The notes below the pieces were generated by a model, which was given only the letters and a program-made list of their open reading frames with translations, ran no database searches and had not been told where the DNA came from. Below are positions 10,668 through 21,310 of a stretch of DNA of 64,000 nucleotides, piece after piece (positions within the stretch are counted from its first letter, which is position 1; every line of letters starts with the position of its first letter). Source of the DNA: Acanthosepion lycidas. Its lineage: Eukaryota; Mollusca; Cephalopoda; Sepiida; Sepiidae. The position numbers and the translations under genes were made by a program. The stretch spans positions 72,089,896 to 72,153,895 of the forward strand of contig OZ010586.1 in assembly GCA_963932145.1 (NCBI GenBank), read 5' to 3'.

Positions 10668-10925
10668 AGGACACATGGCACAGTGGATAAAGTTGTTGGT
10701 TAGATCCAGTGACAGACCCAAAGAGTGTGAGTTCAATACGGCAGTTAAGGCAGTGGAGAACTTTCAGATAACTGATAACTGACATCAAACGTGGCACGTG
10801 GAACTAGAACAGTCTACCCTAGTGATCGAAATTTCAACCACCTGAAGGCCAGAGCGTACAAATATGTTGTGACAAATATGGCGACAAAGTTGAGGACAAT
10901 AGTCCGACTAATGTAAATACTGTAC
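10668..10925 (+). mobile_element. SINE-1 copy
   Basis: Starts acacatggcacagtggataa with a B-box-like gagttcaatac, then the cacgtggaactagaacagtc body and a shortened tail. It abuts the Penelope-like 3' flank on its left and the 51-bp minisatellite on its right. Confidence 0.8.
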
Positions 10926-11190
10926 ATTAAATTTGAATAAGGGACATGGTATTAATATTAAAAAAAGGGATATAGCATTAAATTTGAATAAGGGACATGG
11001 TATTAATATTAAAAAAAGGGATATAGCATTAAATTTGAATAAGGGACATGGTATTAATATTAAAAAAAGGGATATAGCATTAAATTTGAATAAGGGACAT
11101 GGTATTAATCTTAAAAAAATGTATATAGCATTAAATTTCAGTAAGGGACATGGTATTAATCTTAAAAATAGCGATATATTATAGCATTAA
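10926..11190 (+). repeat. Minisatellite, 51-bp unit, about five copies
   Basis: Unit contains ttgaataagggacatggtat, then taatattaaaaaaagggata and tagcattaaa. The first three are almost identical and the last two drift. Because 51 is divisible by three, one frame stays open and reads NKGHGINIKKRDIALNL repeatedly; there is no sign that this is a gene. It starts where a SINE-1 tail ends (tgtacattaaa), so it may have grown from the SINE tail. Confidence 0.9.
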
Positions 11191-11394
11191 ACAAATATAA
11201 TATCCAGTGTATTATTTTAATCATTTCATCTTTAAATAAACAAATGTGCTTCAAATTTAAGAAAAGGACATTAAATTTAAAAACTTTGGGAACTACAGAA
11301 TATAGCTCATATGACACATTTGCTATGGAAAGAGTGACAAGTGACAGGTTTGCAATGTTGTATTTGTGGGAATCTTTCTCAACTCTATCAAGGT

Positions 11395-11690
11395 CTAGAA
11401 AGTGAGGATTAAGCAGCTCAAAGGAGAAAGCCCATCAGAACTATTACCATGAAAGTATTTATTGATAAGGCATAGGGAAGCTACATTACAGCAGTGGGAA
11501 AATGACTGAAGCTGAGATGCCAGATTAGGATCAATAACAATACAGATACTTCTTTTTATTGTATCAAGAATATCTAGATACATAGAAGTACCAGACCCGA
11601 TGTGACAGTAATGGATGGTCAACTTATCTTTATTCCATTCAAGTGGGGTGAATTGGATTATATCTAGCTTACATTTATTCATATAGAATA
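11395..11690 (-). pseudogene. LINE-B reverse transcriptase C-terminal fragment
   Basis: Minus frame reads YCHIGSGTSMYLDILDTIKR, ASQLQSFSHCCNVASLCL and NKYFHGNSSDGLSPLS. This matches the conserved end of jockey/CR1-type LINE polymerases (C.H.W.G...LL..L...Q......, L..L.HRR.V.SL.L.YRY.HG.CS.EL). Both ends are truncated. Confidence 0.8.
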
Positions 11691-12004
11691 AGTTTTAGGA
11701 CAATGTGTTTAGAGTATGAGTATTCAGTAACTTTATGACAATGAATGTAATGTCATAAAATAATTACGGCGAGAATGTGTATGAGTCTGCGACTTATTTT
11801 TATTTTTGCTCATATTAGTTGGTCATCATTTCCTATGGATATACCAGACAATTCCCAGGGATTATTGAATTATTGTTAAGTAATCAGAAAGATGTTTAAT
11901 CAGCAAGAATTTCCTGTCTGGAAACAGACTCTGCCACACTGTTCATTGATTTGAATAAGTAGCCAGATAAATAAAAGTAGAAGGAGAAAGAGAGTCTTCT
12001 TTGT

Positions 12005-12240
12005 GTTGTGTCTCCTCAGAATGTAGGTAATCATGGCTCTCCACAATTTCCTGTCTTTTCCAGCTCTTAATAAATTTTGTCTTTTTGTTATTTCTCCTCA
12101 ACCTTGTTCCACCATCCATTTACTCAAGCTCACTAAGTATGTCATGCATTGTTTTCTTCTGGACTTCAATCTGTCCTGTGAGTATTAGATTTTCCAAACC
12201 CTCTTTCCTCATTAAGTGCCCTTGAAATTTTAACTGTCTC
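12005..12240 (-). mobile_element. LINE-A 3' fragment
   Basis: Antisense copy from tcatggctctccacaatttc through tccattactcaag-type sequence to aactgtctcttcctg. Ends abruptly at the hairpin pair at 12247. Confidence 0.75.
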
Positions 12241-12246
12241 TTCCTG

Positions 12247-12282
12247 TGTACTCTCTTTCTTATACTTAAGAAAGAGAGTACA
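12247..12282. repeat. Perfect 15-bp hairpin
   Basis: tgtactctctttctt and its exact complement flank a 6-nt loop (atactt). Confidence 0.75.
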
Positions 12283-12296
12283 AATCTATTAAGAGT

Positions 12297-12390
12297 GTGC
12301 AAAAAGTTTCCAGTGTAAAACTGGTTCTCTGTCCAGCATTTACTCTTTACTTTTCAAAAGAGAGAGAGAGAGAGCTGGAAACTTTTGCAC
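12297..12390. repeat. Short MITE-like element with 16-17 bp inverted ends
   Basis: gtgcaaaaagtttccag (12297-12313) and ctggaaacttttgcac (12375-12390) are inverted copies with one indel. An (AG)n tract is inside. Ends are mariner-like in flavour. Confidence 0.5.
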
Positions 12391-12489
12391 ATACATATTG
12401 TATGTGTGTGTTTGTGTTTTCTTCATTGAATGTAACTCATTTCCCATTTCTTGTAAAATTTTTCACTGGTTGTAACTCAATGGTTTCTC

Positions 12490-12885
12490 CACAGATACAA
12501 TATTGAAGGCCTATCACTATTTCCATGATAATAGACAAGTTCCATTCTTTAGTTTCATCAATACAGACCTTTGCAGTGAAGACTGGACTTGTTACATCCA
12601 TAGAGCTGAATCACCCTTATTTCCTACATATTCCTTCAACAAGAAGGTTGTTCCACTCACAAAGCTTTTTTTCCCAAGAACTGCAACAACAGACTCCCAC
12701 GTGGGTGCTTCCCTGAATGCTACAATCTTAACCTTTTAGAGTCTAGCATCAACCAATATCTACTCCCCAAATCTTCTCTTCCTACTTCCTCCTCTTACAT
12801 TCATATCGCCCACCTCATTCAGTGATCTCCTACCTTGAATGGCTCTTGGGCTTTTAGTTTGGTAAACTTTAGTTAAAAAAAAAAA
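12490..12885 (+). pseudogene. LINE-F 3' end (RT C-terminus and 3' UTR)
   Basis: Broken frames carry FFPRTATTDS..ASLNATILTF, the usual FFPRT..LWN.LP.. block at LINE C-termini, and after it the 3' UTR motif tggctcttgggcttttagtt, ending in an A-run near 12875. Same family at 18030-18605, 37165-37470 and 62090-62250. Confidence 0.7.
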
Positions 12886-12899
12886 GATAGAAATTGAGT

Positions 12900-13960
12900 T
12901 GCATATGTAAATCATTGTGTGAATAAACCACTTAATAGGGAAATGCATGTATTATGCATAAAATTATATTAAAGATCAAAAAAAAATATTTTTCTCTGGC
13001 TACTAAAGAAAGAAACAAAAAAGAATCTTTTTTTTTTTTTTTTCAAATAGGAACACAGATATAAATTGAATCAGATGAATCAGATGAACCTGGTTATCCT
13101 GCTGATTTTAGTCACAATATTGACTACCACTTTATTCCGAATGTTAATAAATTGTCATAGGTTTGTTTCCTCTGGGATTTTCCTGTGTTTGGGTCTTATA
13201 TATAATGTAAAGTGTCCCAAAAAGCAGTAGGGAATGGAAAAATTCTGTAAAATAATACTGTGTTGCTCTCACAGGTTCTGCTAACATCAGAAAAAATATC
13301 TGCAATCAAAATCCTGATTTCCTGCTAGATTGGTATCTGGGGCCAAGTCAATACTCCAAGATAGAGCATTTTAAAAGAAACCTATGAAACGATATAGCAA
13401 TACGAGTTGTACTGCATTGTGTATGATAGGAAAAATACTGAAATTCAATTTTGTTTTCTGTAAAGTGTGGCAGGTGATATTAGAGGAAATAGCATGTAGG
13501 CTTTGAATGATAAGCATAGATGAATAAAATCATAAAAATTTCAACAAGTCAGAATTGAATATCTGAGTCTTTCAAAATCTATATCCAAATTTCTATGTCA
13601 CCATTTTTTTTTTTTTTTTAAAAGATATATAATGATGTTGATGGACATTCTGTTGGCAAATATATGCCCATATGACATTTGATTAACTTGTTTAGCAACT
13701 ATGTAGTATACTGCCCAGAAATTTGAGGAACTTAAGGTTTGAAATGGCTTCCTTTAAAGAAATAAAAATTTGGTAGAAACTGTGTTTCTTTTTATTCACT
13801 GAAATAAGGTATTTTGAGAAATATGTGAAATACCTGAATAAATCTGGAAGACACTCGTTAACTTGAATGATGAACAATTTCCAGAAGTTTGAGGCATCTC
13901 TGGCGTAACACTAGTAAATGACTGAAAATCTGCTACTATAAACTACTGACTTAAGTACAA
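12900..13960. other. AT-rich intron sequence, nothing recognised
   Basis: Only homopolymer A and T runs (13028-13044, 13605-13620) and no convincing repeats or open frames. Confidence 0.55.
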
Positions 13961-13984
13961 TATGTATACAGCCACTCCTCACTT

Positions 13985-14705
13985 ATTAACTTATTTTTTT
14001 AATGATTTCACCCCAAGCAAGGCAAAGCCAGTATGACACAAAGGGTAAAAGAATAAGAAAAAAGAGAAACATTATTAAGGAGTGAGAACAGTAAAAGAAG
14101 AGTATTCAAGAGGACAGTAGATAATGATTGACATTACATTTAAATTTTTGAATATCAAGGTTATCTGGAAAGCATGGATCTGGAAGAGAGTTCCACAAGT
14201 GAGAAGTGCAAGAAAAAAAACTGTTAGCATAAACCTTACGGTTATATCTAACCAATTCAACTGAAAATAGATGAGACCTTGTTGCCAAATTAGTACTGCA
14301 CTTAAATTCATAAAGTCTATGTACCATAGTAGAAAGTTCACCTGAACAATTACTATGAAAGTATTTATAGAGAAAAGTACAGAGAAGCTACATTACAGTG
14401 GGTGGGGAAGTAACTGAAGCAGAGATACCAGGTAAGGACTAATAATATAGCTGATTCTTCTTTGGATTTTATCAAGAATCTCTAAATATATAGCAGGAGC
14501 ACCATTCCCTATGTGGCATCAATATTTCAAAACATGAATGAATGGTAGACTGATAAATTTACAAGATAGTTTCAGGAGATAAAAATTCTCTAAAAAAACT
14601 TTCCTAGCAGTAGATCTAGCAATTGATTCAGTATAATCTTTCCACTTGATATCATCCGAGAATGGAAGACTAGTTAACCATAACTCTGCAGTATATGACA
14701 TGTAT
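13985..14705 (-). pseudogene. LINE-B 3' end, antisense
   Basis: Minus frames read IKWKDYTESIARSTARKVF (14640s), then after shifts LYEFKCSTNLATRSHLFSVE, NSFFSCTSHLWNSLPDPCFP and FKCNVNHYLLSS. This is the conserved LINE C-terminus with YANSFF...LWNSLP. The 3' UTR ends with the family tail complementary to caccccaagcaaggcaaag. Several frameshifts; dead. Confidence 0.85.
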
Positions 14706-14916
14706 GTTTAGCTGTTAAGCCAGCTTAGTTTAGTTTCAGTTAATACTGAATTTATTACACTAATGAAATGGTTTGCAAGGGAAGCTCATTAACCATTATA
14801 CTTTTGAATAAATATATTGAAATGCCATAATTAAATAAAATGTAATTTCTGTAAAGCCGAGTTGTTGTCTGGATTTTTTTCTGGAAAAAGGTTATTTTTC
14901 ATTTATTTTCTTACAG

Positions 14917-15040
14917 TGGGCATATTCAAAATTCCGAGCACAACATCAGGGATAGAGCATGTGTAAATATGAAAATGAACACTGAGGTCAACACCATGGT
15001 GCCAGTCTGTTTCATACTTGAACACAATCTTCTAGACTGA
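14917..15040 (+). other. Possible alternative or cryptic exon of dystrobrevin
   Basis: A good acceptor (long T-rich tract ending ttcttacag) precedes position 14917. Entering in the same phase as the 6301-6399 exon leaves, the frame is open for 40 codons (GHIQNSEHNIRDRACVNMKM and so on) and stops at 15038-15040. No matching phase-2 donor was found, so it would have to be a terminal exon. The second half of the frame runs through the hairpin at 14981-15073. The peptide resembles nothing I recognise. Chance is a fair alternative. Confidence 0.2.
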
Positions 15041-15073
15041 AATAGACTCTCACCACTCAGTGTTGACCTCAGT
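14981..15073. repeat. 93-nt foldback (pre-miRNA-sized)
   Basis: Left arm starts actgaggtcaacac and continues to ctgtttca; right arm tgaaatagactc ... gtgttgacctcagt pairs with it over about 34 positions with a few mismatches; loop is about 23 nt. It abuts a (TA)n tract. It could be a small MITE or an RNA hairpin. Confidence 0.65.
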
Positions 15074-15096
15074 ATATATATATATATATATATATA

Positions 15097-15206
15097 AAGT
15101 ATCTTATATCCGGGTTTCTCTTATATCCGGGTTTGGTCTATTTTTTTAGGTGAGTATGGGAATAATTTGGGAGCAGGTAAAATCTCTCTTATATCCGGGT
15201 TTCACT
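15097..15206 (-). mobile_element. Pogo-like MITE, truncated copy
   Basis: Contains cttatatccgggtttctctt twice at the left and ctcttatatccgggtttcac at the right, plus ggtctatttttttaggtgag. It is an inverted relative of 51469-51638. Both ends dissolve into TA repeats, so the termini are lost. Confidence 0.65.
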
Positions 15207-15364
15207 ATATATATATATATATGTATATATGTATTTGTGTGTCAATGTAGAAAACTTATATTTTGATATGTTTTGCTGTTGCATGTGCAGCATTGGCAAA
15301 ATATTTCAAATTATTCAACATGTTTGATAGATTTACCATTCCATTAAATTCTCATACAACTTGA

Positions 15365-15367
<3 letters not shown>

Positions 15368-15424
<57 letters not shown>
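15368..15424. repeat. (TA)n microsatellite
   Basis: Pure dinucleotide tract. Similar tracts in the same intron lie at 16373-16414, 16928-16970, 29888-29964, 31691-31736, 32568-32622, 49629-49670 and 63767-63819. Confidence 0.95.
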
Positions 15425-15427
<3 letters not shown>

Positions 15428-15465
15428 TAAAATGAATTAAATCTGACAAATACTTTAATACTTTT

Positions 15466-15912
15466 TCTGCCTATATGTTTTTTTATGGATACTATTGTTT
15501 GAGTAAATCCTCTGTTTTTTAATTAAAAAGTATTAATTATATTTACCAGCCTGAATGTTCAAGAAATTTCAAATAAAATATGCATCCTCTGACAGGAATT
15601 GAACCTGTATCCTATACGGAATCATCATTAAACCTGATGTGCTATGACCAGACTTAATGAAAACTTCCTGTTTAGCAAAGCTCAAATTACAGCTTTAAAT
15701 ACACACCTTTGCTGATTTTTCTCGATCTATGATATTAGCTCTGAATTTGTCACCTAACATAAACAAAGACAATATATTATATGAAATGGATTAAGTCAAA
15801 CAATATGAAACAGTATGAACATTCAGGCCGGTAAATGTAATTAATACTGTTTAATTAAAAAACGAGCATTGACTCAAATAAGTGTATCCATAAAAAACAT
15901 ATTAACAGAAAA
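15466..15912. mobile_element. Foldback element of about 450 bp with ~95-bp inverted ends
   Basis: 15466-15565 (ttctgcctatatg, ttttttatggatac, ttttttaattaaa, ttaccagcctgaatgttc) is complementary to 15815-15912. The middle holds the tRNA-like segment at 15581-15652. No transposase is present. A TIR-bearing non-autonomous element is the simplest reading. Confidence 0.75.
15581..15652 (-). repeat. tRNA-like segment inside the foldback
   Basis: On the minus strand a perfect T-arm is visible: ACAGG, TTCAATT loop, CCTGT, which is also a good B box (GGTTCAATTCC). The 5' part (tctggtcatagc) pairs weakly with cagaggatg. D and anticodon arms are poor, so it is a tRNA-derived pseudogene or SINE head, not a working tRNA. 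Confidence 0.5.
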
Positions 15913-16139
15913 TATATTAAGATATATCTATTAATCTCAATGTGTTTATGTGAAAATTTATAACATTTACATCATGTTAGTAGGGTTATAAATATGAAAT
16001 AAATTATTTTAAAAATAAACATGTTGATATTTGCCTCTTTGCTAAATTTAAAATTTGTTCTGATAAAAATAACTTAGATGTTTTTTTTATAGGATCTTTT
16101 GAATTCCGATCCTCCTGATATTTAATATTTTCTTTCCAG

Positions 16140-16242
16140 TCCAAGTAAACTTAATGCCAGTATCGACACTACGCGGATTGATGATGAACACAGGTTGATA
16201 GCCCGTTATGCAGCACGACTGGCAGCTGACGCTACAAATGCT
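16140..16242 (+). CDS. Dyb (DTNA/DTNB orthologue): Dystrobrevin internal exon with the EHRLIARYAARLAA motif
   Basis: The exon lies between the acceptor ttttctttccag and the donor gtaagt. It is 103 bp: one base completing the previous Ser codon, then 34 codons, ending in phase 0. The peptide begins PSKLNASIDTT, contains IDDEHRLIARYAARLAA and ends DATNA. DEHRLIARYAARLAA is the conserved segment just before the paired coiled coils of dystrobrevins; dystrophin has a more divergent IDDEHLLIQHY version here, so dystrobrevin is preferred. The coiled coils bind dystrophin/utrophin and lie in later exons not seen in the window. The intron before it is 9.7 kb; the one after it runs at least 47.7 kb if no exon was missed. 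The reading frame is intact and codon use is ordinary. The vertebrate paralogue (alpha or beta) cannot be chosen, because invertebrates usually have a single gene. Confidence 0.9.
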
Positions 16243-16369
16243 GTAAGTTGTCTTTCTTTACAAACGTTTTTTTCTTTTCTATTTTTTAGAAAGATATTTT
16301 TGTGCCTGTAAGACTACGTCTCTATTTCTATTCATGGTTCTCTTCACATTTCTTCATAAACACTATTAG

Positions 16370-16418
<49 letters not shown>

Positions 16419-16639
16419 GCTGAAAGACATTCATTGCATATTAACAATGTTGTCTCTTTTGTTCTCCTGATGTAAGATGAGGACACACAGACAAAATTTA
16501 TGCTTACATGAATTTATAATTTATCGTTATTATAAATTTTGACTTGTATTTCTTTCATCTTATATGATGTTTTCTTTTTTTTATCACAACTCTCATGCTT
16601 TCATTCTATATTTAGTAATCAGCACAAATAAGAAATAAA

Positions 16640-16735
16640 GAATATTGTTTATTGTGAGATTTGAACTTGCTTCCATTCTTCTTGGTAATCCTGCCTGCTT
16701 GGGGAAGTTGCCATATTGATTAGGCCACCAACACA
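16640..16735 (-). repeat. tRNA-like segment
   Basis: Minus strand reads ggtggcctaatcaatatggc, resembling the D-arm/A-box of tRNA-Arg, and later gcaagttcaaatctcac as a degenerate B box. An insertion of about 15 nt separates the arms. SINE head or pseudogene. Confidence 0.35.
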
Positions 16736-16922
16736 CATATAAGCTTAAATCAAACCATATCAAAGTGGCTCTTTTCTTATTCTGAATACCATTACATTAA
16801 AATCTTTGTAATGAAAGGATTATTTATGCTTGGTTCGACACATCTGCCTTGGACCAGTGTATCATTTTCCAACATGTCTGCCATGGATCAGAGTGTAGTA
16901 TCTGTGTGCTCCCTGAAAAGTG

Positions 16923-16973
<51 letters not shown>

Positions 16974-17019
16974 TTGTTTTTTTTTAACAATTTCATCCGA
17001 AGCAAGGCCCGACTAAAAA

Positions 17020-17830
17020 ATTTTGTAGATGTTACAAGCCATCCATTTCTGTATTGGCAGTTTAAAACATAATTTGGAAGTCATGTTGTATCAGTCCATA
17101 ATGATTATATCATATAGATGCATTCTGCAAGAGATATTGGTTCAGTGTATTTGTCAGTTCTTAAATATATTTCGAAAATTGGTTCCAAGGCTGAAAACCA
17201 TCTTATTTAATTTAGTTAATTTTTTTATGCTGAGAGAATCAAGTATTTAAAATATTTTTGTAGTTGATGCTATATAAATACATGTGTGATTTACAAGTAT
17301 CAGCTGTTTACGAGTAAAGCACCATGACCTTTAAAACTACGTTGATTGATATGGGTATGGATAGTACTTTGGTTTGACAGATAGCAAGTGAATTAATATG
17401 AGACAAGCAAACACTATTATTTTATTGTAATATGATATTGACACAGTTTATTTACTCAATTTATGATAAATATGTAAGAAAAATAATTATATAATCACTT
17501 TACAATGCCTTATAGTTCCAGATGACAGGAGTTACCAGATTTAAAAAAAAATTGATATTTGAAATAATATAGAAACTAATAAGAGTGATTTTACCAAATT
17601 GTAATTTGTATACTTAAGTGAAAAAATCCACTTTCATTATAAAGTAGAATGACCTTTATAGATTTTTATGTGCCTTTCATTCATACAATATCTGATTCTG
17701 AAACTGAGTATATTCAAATCTTAATATACTAGAATTGTTCATTAAAGATTTTTCAAATCCACAATGTTTGGAATTCCTTGTAGGTTACCTGGATCAAAAT
17801 ATAACTTTTGAAGATTGGAGGGCACAACAG
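17020..17830. other. Intron sequence; LINE-B tail remnant at its left edge
   Basis: 16985-17015 matches the complement of the LINE-B 3' tail (caatttcatccgaagcaagg). The rest shows no recognised feature. Confidence 0.5.
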
Positions 17831-17834
17831 CCAA

Positions 17835-17930
17835 AATATTGTGATAGCCACAACAAAGATGAGGATAATAGTCTGCATGCAAATAATGATAACTCCTCAT
17901 CCAAGAAATTTAGACAGAAAATAAATTTTG
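17835..17930 (+). repeat. SINE-1 tail fragment
   Basis: Contains acaacaaagatgaggataat, then cctcatccaagaaatttaga, matching the SINE-1 tail. Confidence 0.5.
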
Positions 17931-18029
17931 TTTTCTTTATTATGCTATGGACTTATTGGTATAGTGGTGAGGTCTGCTGTTTCCTTATAAGGAAATATTC
18001 AGTCTTCATTTACCACCAGTTCCCTGTAT

Positions 18030-18605
18030 TGCTCCAGTAAGTACCTGATTCTTGATGCTATCCTCAACCTTTACAAGATCCAGATCAGGTCAAAAATGGA
18101 GTACTGCTGTCATATATGGGCAGGAGCTGCCCAATCTTCACTTTCTAGCCTCTATACTCCAAAAGTGTCTCTCCATCCTTGTGGGTGATGAATTATATTC
18201 CACCCTACAACCTCTTTCCCATGGATGAAATGTTGCAAGCCTCTTGCTACTCTATTGCTATTTCCATGGAAAATGTTCAGAAGAACTACACTCTTTAGTT
18301 CCATCAGTCATAATCTTCACAGCTAAGACCTGATATACCATACACATTGTAGCGAACAACCCTCATCCTCTTTGTATAACATTGGTGAGATGTATGTTCC
18401 ACTTGAGCAGCTTCTTCCCATGAACCACTAATTTGTGGAATTGGCTCCAAACAGGATGTTTTTCTGACCACTATTATCTTAACCTGTTCAAGTCTATTGT
18501 TAACTTTTATCCTTTTATAAACTGTGCTTCTTACTCTGTAACCGTCTATTTTGAGTGGCTCTTGAGCCTTGTACATGGTGAACTTTATTGCAGTTAAGAA
18601 AAGGC
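18030..18605 (+). pseudogene. LINE-F 3' end, sense
   Basis: Frames in sequence order read ILNLYKIQIRSKMEYCCHIW, AGAAQSSLSSLY, then after shifts VGDELYSTLQPLSH, LLLFPWKMFRR-type sequence and the VPS..IFTAKT block. YKIQIRSKMEYCCHIWAG is the conserved YK..IRP.MEYC.H.W block of jockey/CR1-type RTs. The 3' UTR has gagtggctcttgagccttgt and an A-rich end. Confidence 0.85.
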
Positions 18606-19500
18606 ATTACTTTTGGTTGAATTTTATAAAATATGAGCTTTTAAAAGTCACCTGACTGTATTTGATGTATCTGTGTATCTGGAATGTTGTGATATGACAA
18701 TAGTTAAGATGACTGTCAATAGGACTAAGCACAAGAAGTGATTTCATGCTTTTCCTATAGGTATTTTTTATAAAGGTTGAAGTTAATCAGCATTTGATTT
18801 ATACACTAAAGTCATGGTTGATTTTCTTCATATATCAATGCTTATTCACATTCTTAGAGCAGATTGAATGGAAGTAATCTCTGTCAGTAAATTGTATTTT
18901 TGAAAGATTTTCAGTTCACTTTGTGGTTTTTAATACAGGGCCAAATGCATAAAGATACTGTAATCCTGCGTTTTTTCATCCAAAATTGTGTCCAAAAGTC
19001 TGCCACACCTTTAGAACAATCTGACTTTTTCCAACTCAAAATGGATGAAATCAAGTGAAACTGAATTTATTTGTTTACCAAAGAGATAATATCTATCTAA
19101 TGGCATATTGCAACAAAGGGAAATAAATCTTTTGTAATGTTTCTCTAAGTCCTGTATGGTTCCATATCTTTTCTAGATTTTGTTGATTCTAGACACCTAA
19201 TACTTATGAATCACAAAAGTATACAAAATGCCTCGTTTTTTTCTCTTCTTTCTTTACAAGCTTTGGTCATTTTCTTATATTTTTTTATACATGAAAATAA
19301 GCTTTTTTCCCTGAATATTTTCTTTTTTTTTTAACTGTGCCTCATACTCCCTAGTGATCTATACACAAAGAATTTTGGTTTTAAAGAGCAAATCCCTGTT
19401 AAAGTTTCCATTGAAATTCTTGGTTATTATAAATGACTTGCAGGAACATGTAAAATTGAAAGAGTATTTCTTTTACTTCCCCACAAAACTTGTTTCATTT
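18606..19500. other. AT-rich intron sequence, nothing recognised
   Basis: No supported feature. Confidence 0.5.
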
Positions 19501-19524
19501 TATTTTTAATATTATTTTATCTAG

Positions 19525-19680
19525 ATTGGTTGAGTTTATGACATGTCAACTCTCGTTAGGTTATTTAATGTTGAATTTTGTATGGAGTACCCAATGAGAA
19601 TCAAACTGACTATTTACTAGTAATAGTCAACCAGACTAGCCTTGTTAACCATTGCACCTCACTGATACATATATATAATT
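19525..19680 (-). mobile_element. SINE-D copy, antisense
   Basis: Reverse complement shows a tRNA-like head (caatggttaacaaggctagt, then gtttgattctcattgggtac as B-box region) and body (gagttgacatgtcataaact). Same family as the three sense copies to 20800. Confidence 0.7.
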
Positions 19681-19954
19681 TTGCATGCATTTTCATAAAT
19701 CCATTGCATTTTTGTACAAGGAGATGCTGAAAGGTTCTTGGATTGATATGTATAGCTCACAGTAATCATTTCTAGATCTTTAAAAAAGCAGGGATTGATT
19801 TGACACTGTATTTATATTATGAACAGGACCCTCTTTCTAAAAGGATTAAAAATAAGAAGCAATATTTTTTTTATTCTGACAAGTGTTGTGAATAGAAGGA
19901 AGTCTAATGAATGCTAATAAACAAAAAAATAATAAAAATTTCCTTTATTTTTTT

Positions 19955-20090
19955 GGTCTGGTTGATTGTTACTACTGAGTAGAGTGTTCAATCCTCAGTG
20001 AGAGCTTCATACAAAACTTGATATTGAATAACCCAACTATAGTTGACATGTCAAAGTCAAACAACTTAAGCTGAGTTTGGTGTCAAAGGA
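19955..20090 (+). mobile_element. SINE-D copy
   Basis: ggtctggttgattgttacta, then gttcaatcctcagtgagagc and agttgacatgtcaaagtcaa. Ends near an A-run at 20096-20120. Confidence 0.7.
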
Positions 20091-20129
20091 CAACAACAAA
20101 AAAAAAAAAAAAAAAAAATTAAAAAAAAG

Positions 20130-20345
20130 ACAGATGACAACTGATGTTTTGAAGATCATAGGTGACAAGAAAGCAAGAATCCAAAGTCAAGAAATGTGAG
20201 AGAAGAAACTATGAGAATAGAATTTAAAGTTATGTGTAGAAATTTCAACAGTAAAATGATGAGAATGTAGATGCCAATCTAGCATTTTGTTTAAATTTAT
20301 GAAGTCTATGTACTGAAAAGGAAATCTCATCAGAACATTACTTAA
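20130..20345 (-). mobile_element. LINE-B 3' fragment, antisense
   Basis: Matches 21990-22200 (gatgagaa.gtagatgccaat, ttaaatttatgaagtctatg). It retains the short minus frame YSHSFF at the LINE C-terminus. Confidence 0.65.
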
Positions 20346-20565
20346 GTAGTGAGTTCGATTCTCACTGAGTGTCTTGTACAAAAATTTTACATTGATTAAC
20401 CTAACAAGGATTGACATGTCATAAAATCAACCAACCTAATATTACTACTAAGTAATAAAGTCAATCCTCACTGGGTTCCCTTTACAAAATTCAGGATTAA
20501 CAAAGCCAACAATGGTTGACATCTCATAAAATCAACTAACCTAACCTAACCTTAAATTATAATAA
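20346..20565 (+). mobile_element. SINE-D, two tandem partial copies
   Basis: gtgagttcgattctcactga ... ttgacatgtcataaaatcaa is followed at once by aagtcaatcctcactgggtt ... ggttgacatctcataaaatc. The first unit lacks most of the head. Confidence 0.7.
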
Positions 20566-20649
20566 AAAAGCCAGGTCTAATACCTATCTTATCATAACTA
20601 CTACTATAATTTCATTACCACCCTTTTTTTCACTTTCCTTAAATAATGT

Positions 20650-20800
20650 GTGCCTTGGCATGGCACGGTTAGTGGGGCTAGTCTAATTGTCTATTGCTAC
20701 TGATTAATGAGCTTGATTCTCAATGGGTGCCTTGTACAATATTCAAAATTAAATAAGCCAACAATGGTTGATATATTGTAAAATCAACTTACCAAATGAA
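20650..20800 (+). mobile_element. SINE-D copy with head
   Basis: ggcatggcacggttagtggg forms the A-box side and gagcttgattctcaatgggt the B-box side, followed by aatggttgatatattgtaaa. Confidence 0.7.
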
Positions 20801-20809
20801 TACTTCTTC

Positions 20810-21310
20810 TATGTACCATGTCCCCTCAGGACATTGGCGATCATAGATCGCCAATTTCCTCTCTTTTGTAGCTCTTAATAAATTTTGTATTTTCATTATC
20901 TCTCCTAAACCTTGCTTTGCCATCCATTTACACAAGCTCAAGTAGGTTATGCATTATTTGCCTCTGTCTCTCTCACCATCAATCTATCCTGTGAGTATCA
21001 AATTTCCCAAGCCCTCTTTACTCAAGAAATTTCCACTGCCTTTTTCTGACGTTAAGTATAAGTGTCCTTTTTGTTTCTATCTTCTCTAAAACTTCATCCT
21101 TGTTCATGTTTGGTCCATGATATTCTCAGCATCTTTCTGTAGAGCAACATTTCTGTTACCTCAAGTTGCTTCTTCATTGTCCAGTATTCACTGGTAAATA
21201 GGAGAACAGATATTATGTAACAATATTCTTTTCTTTGTTTCTAATTAAATTTTCCTGTTACTTAATACTTTTCTCAGATATAAATTAAGTGTAGGGTTTA
21301 TGTGTTTAAA
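20810..21310 (-). mobile_element. LINE-A 3' region, antisense
   Basis: Starts ttcttctatgtaccatgtcc and runs through the antisense RKEGLENL and CFYRRML-equivalent blocks to tctaattaaattttcctgtt. Frameshifted. Confidence 0.8.

Noticed and set aside
10933-11184. Repeat protein NKGHGINIKKRDIALNL
   Set aside because: A 51-bp minisatellite divisible by three; no flanking gene structure.
12495-12740. Possible exon after tttctccacag
   Set aside because: The sequence is the LINE-F C-terminal block, repeated at 18290 and 62150.
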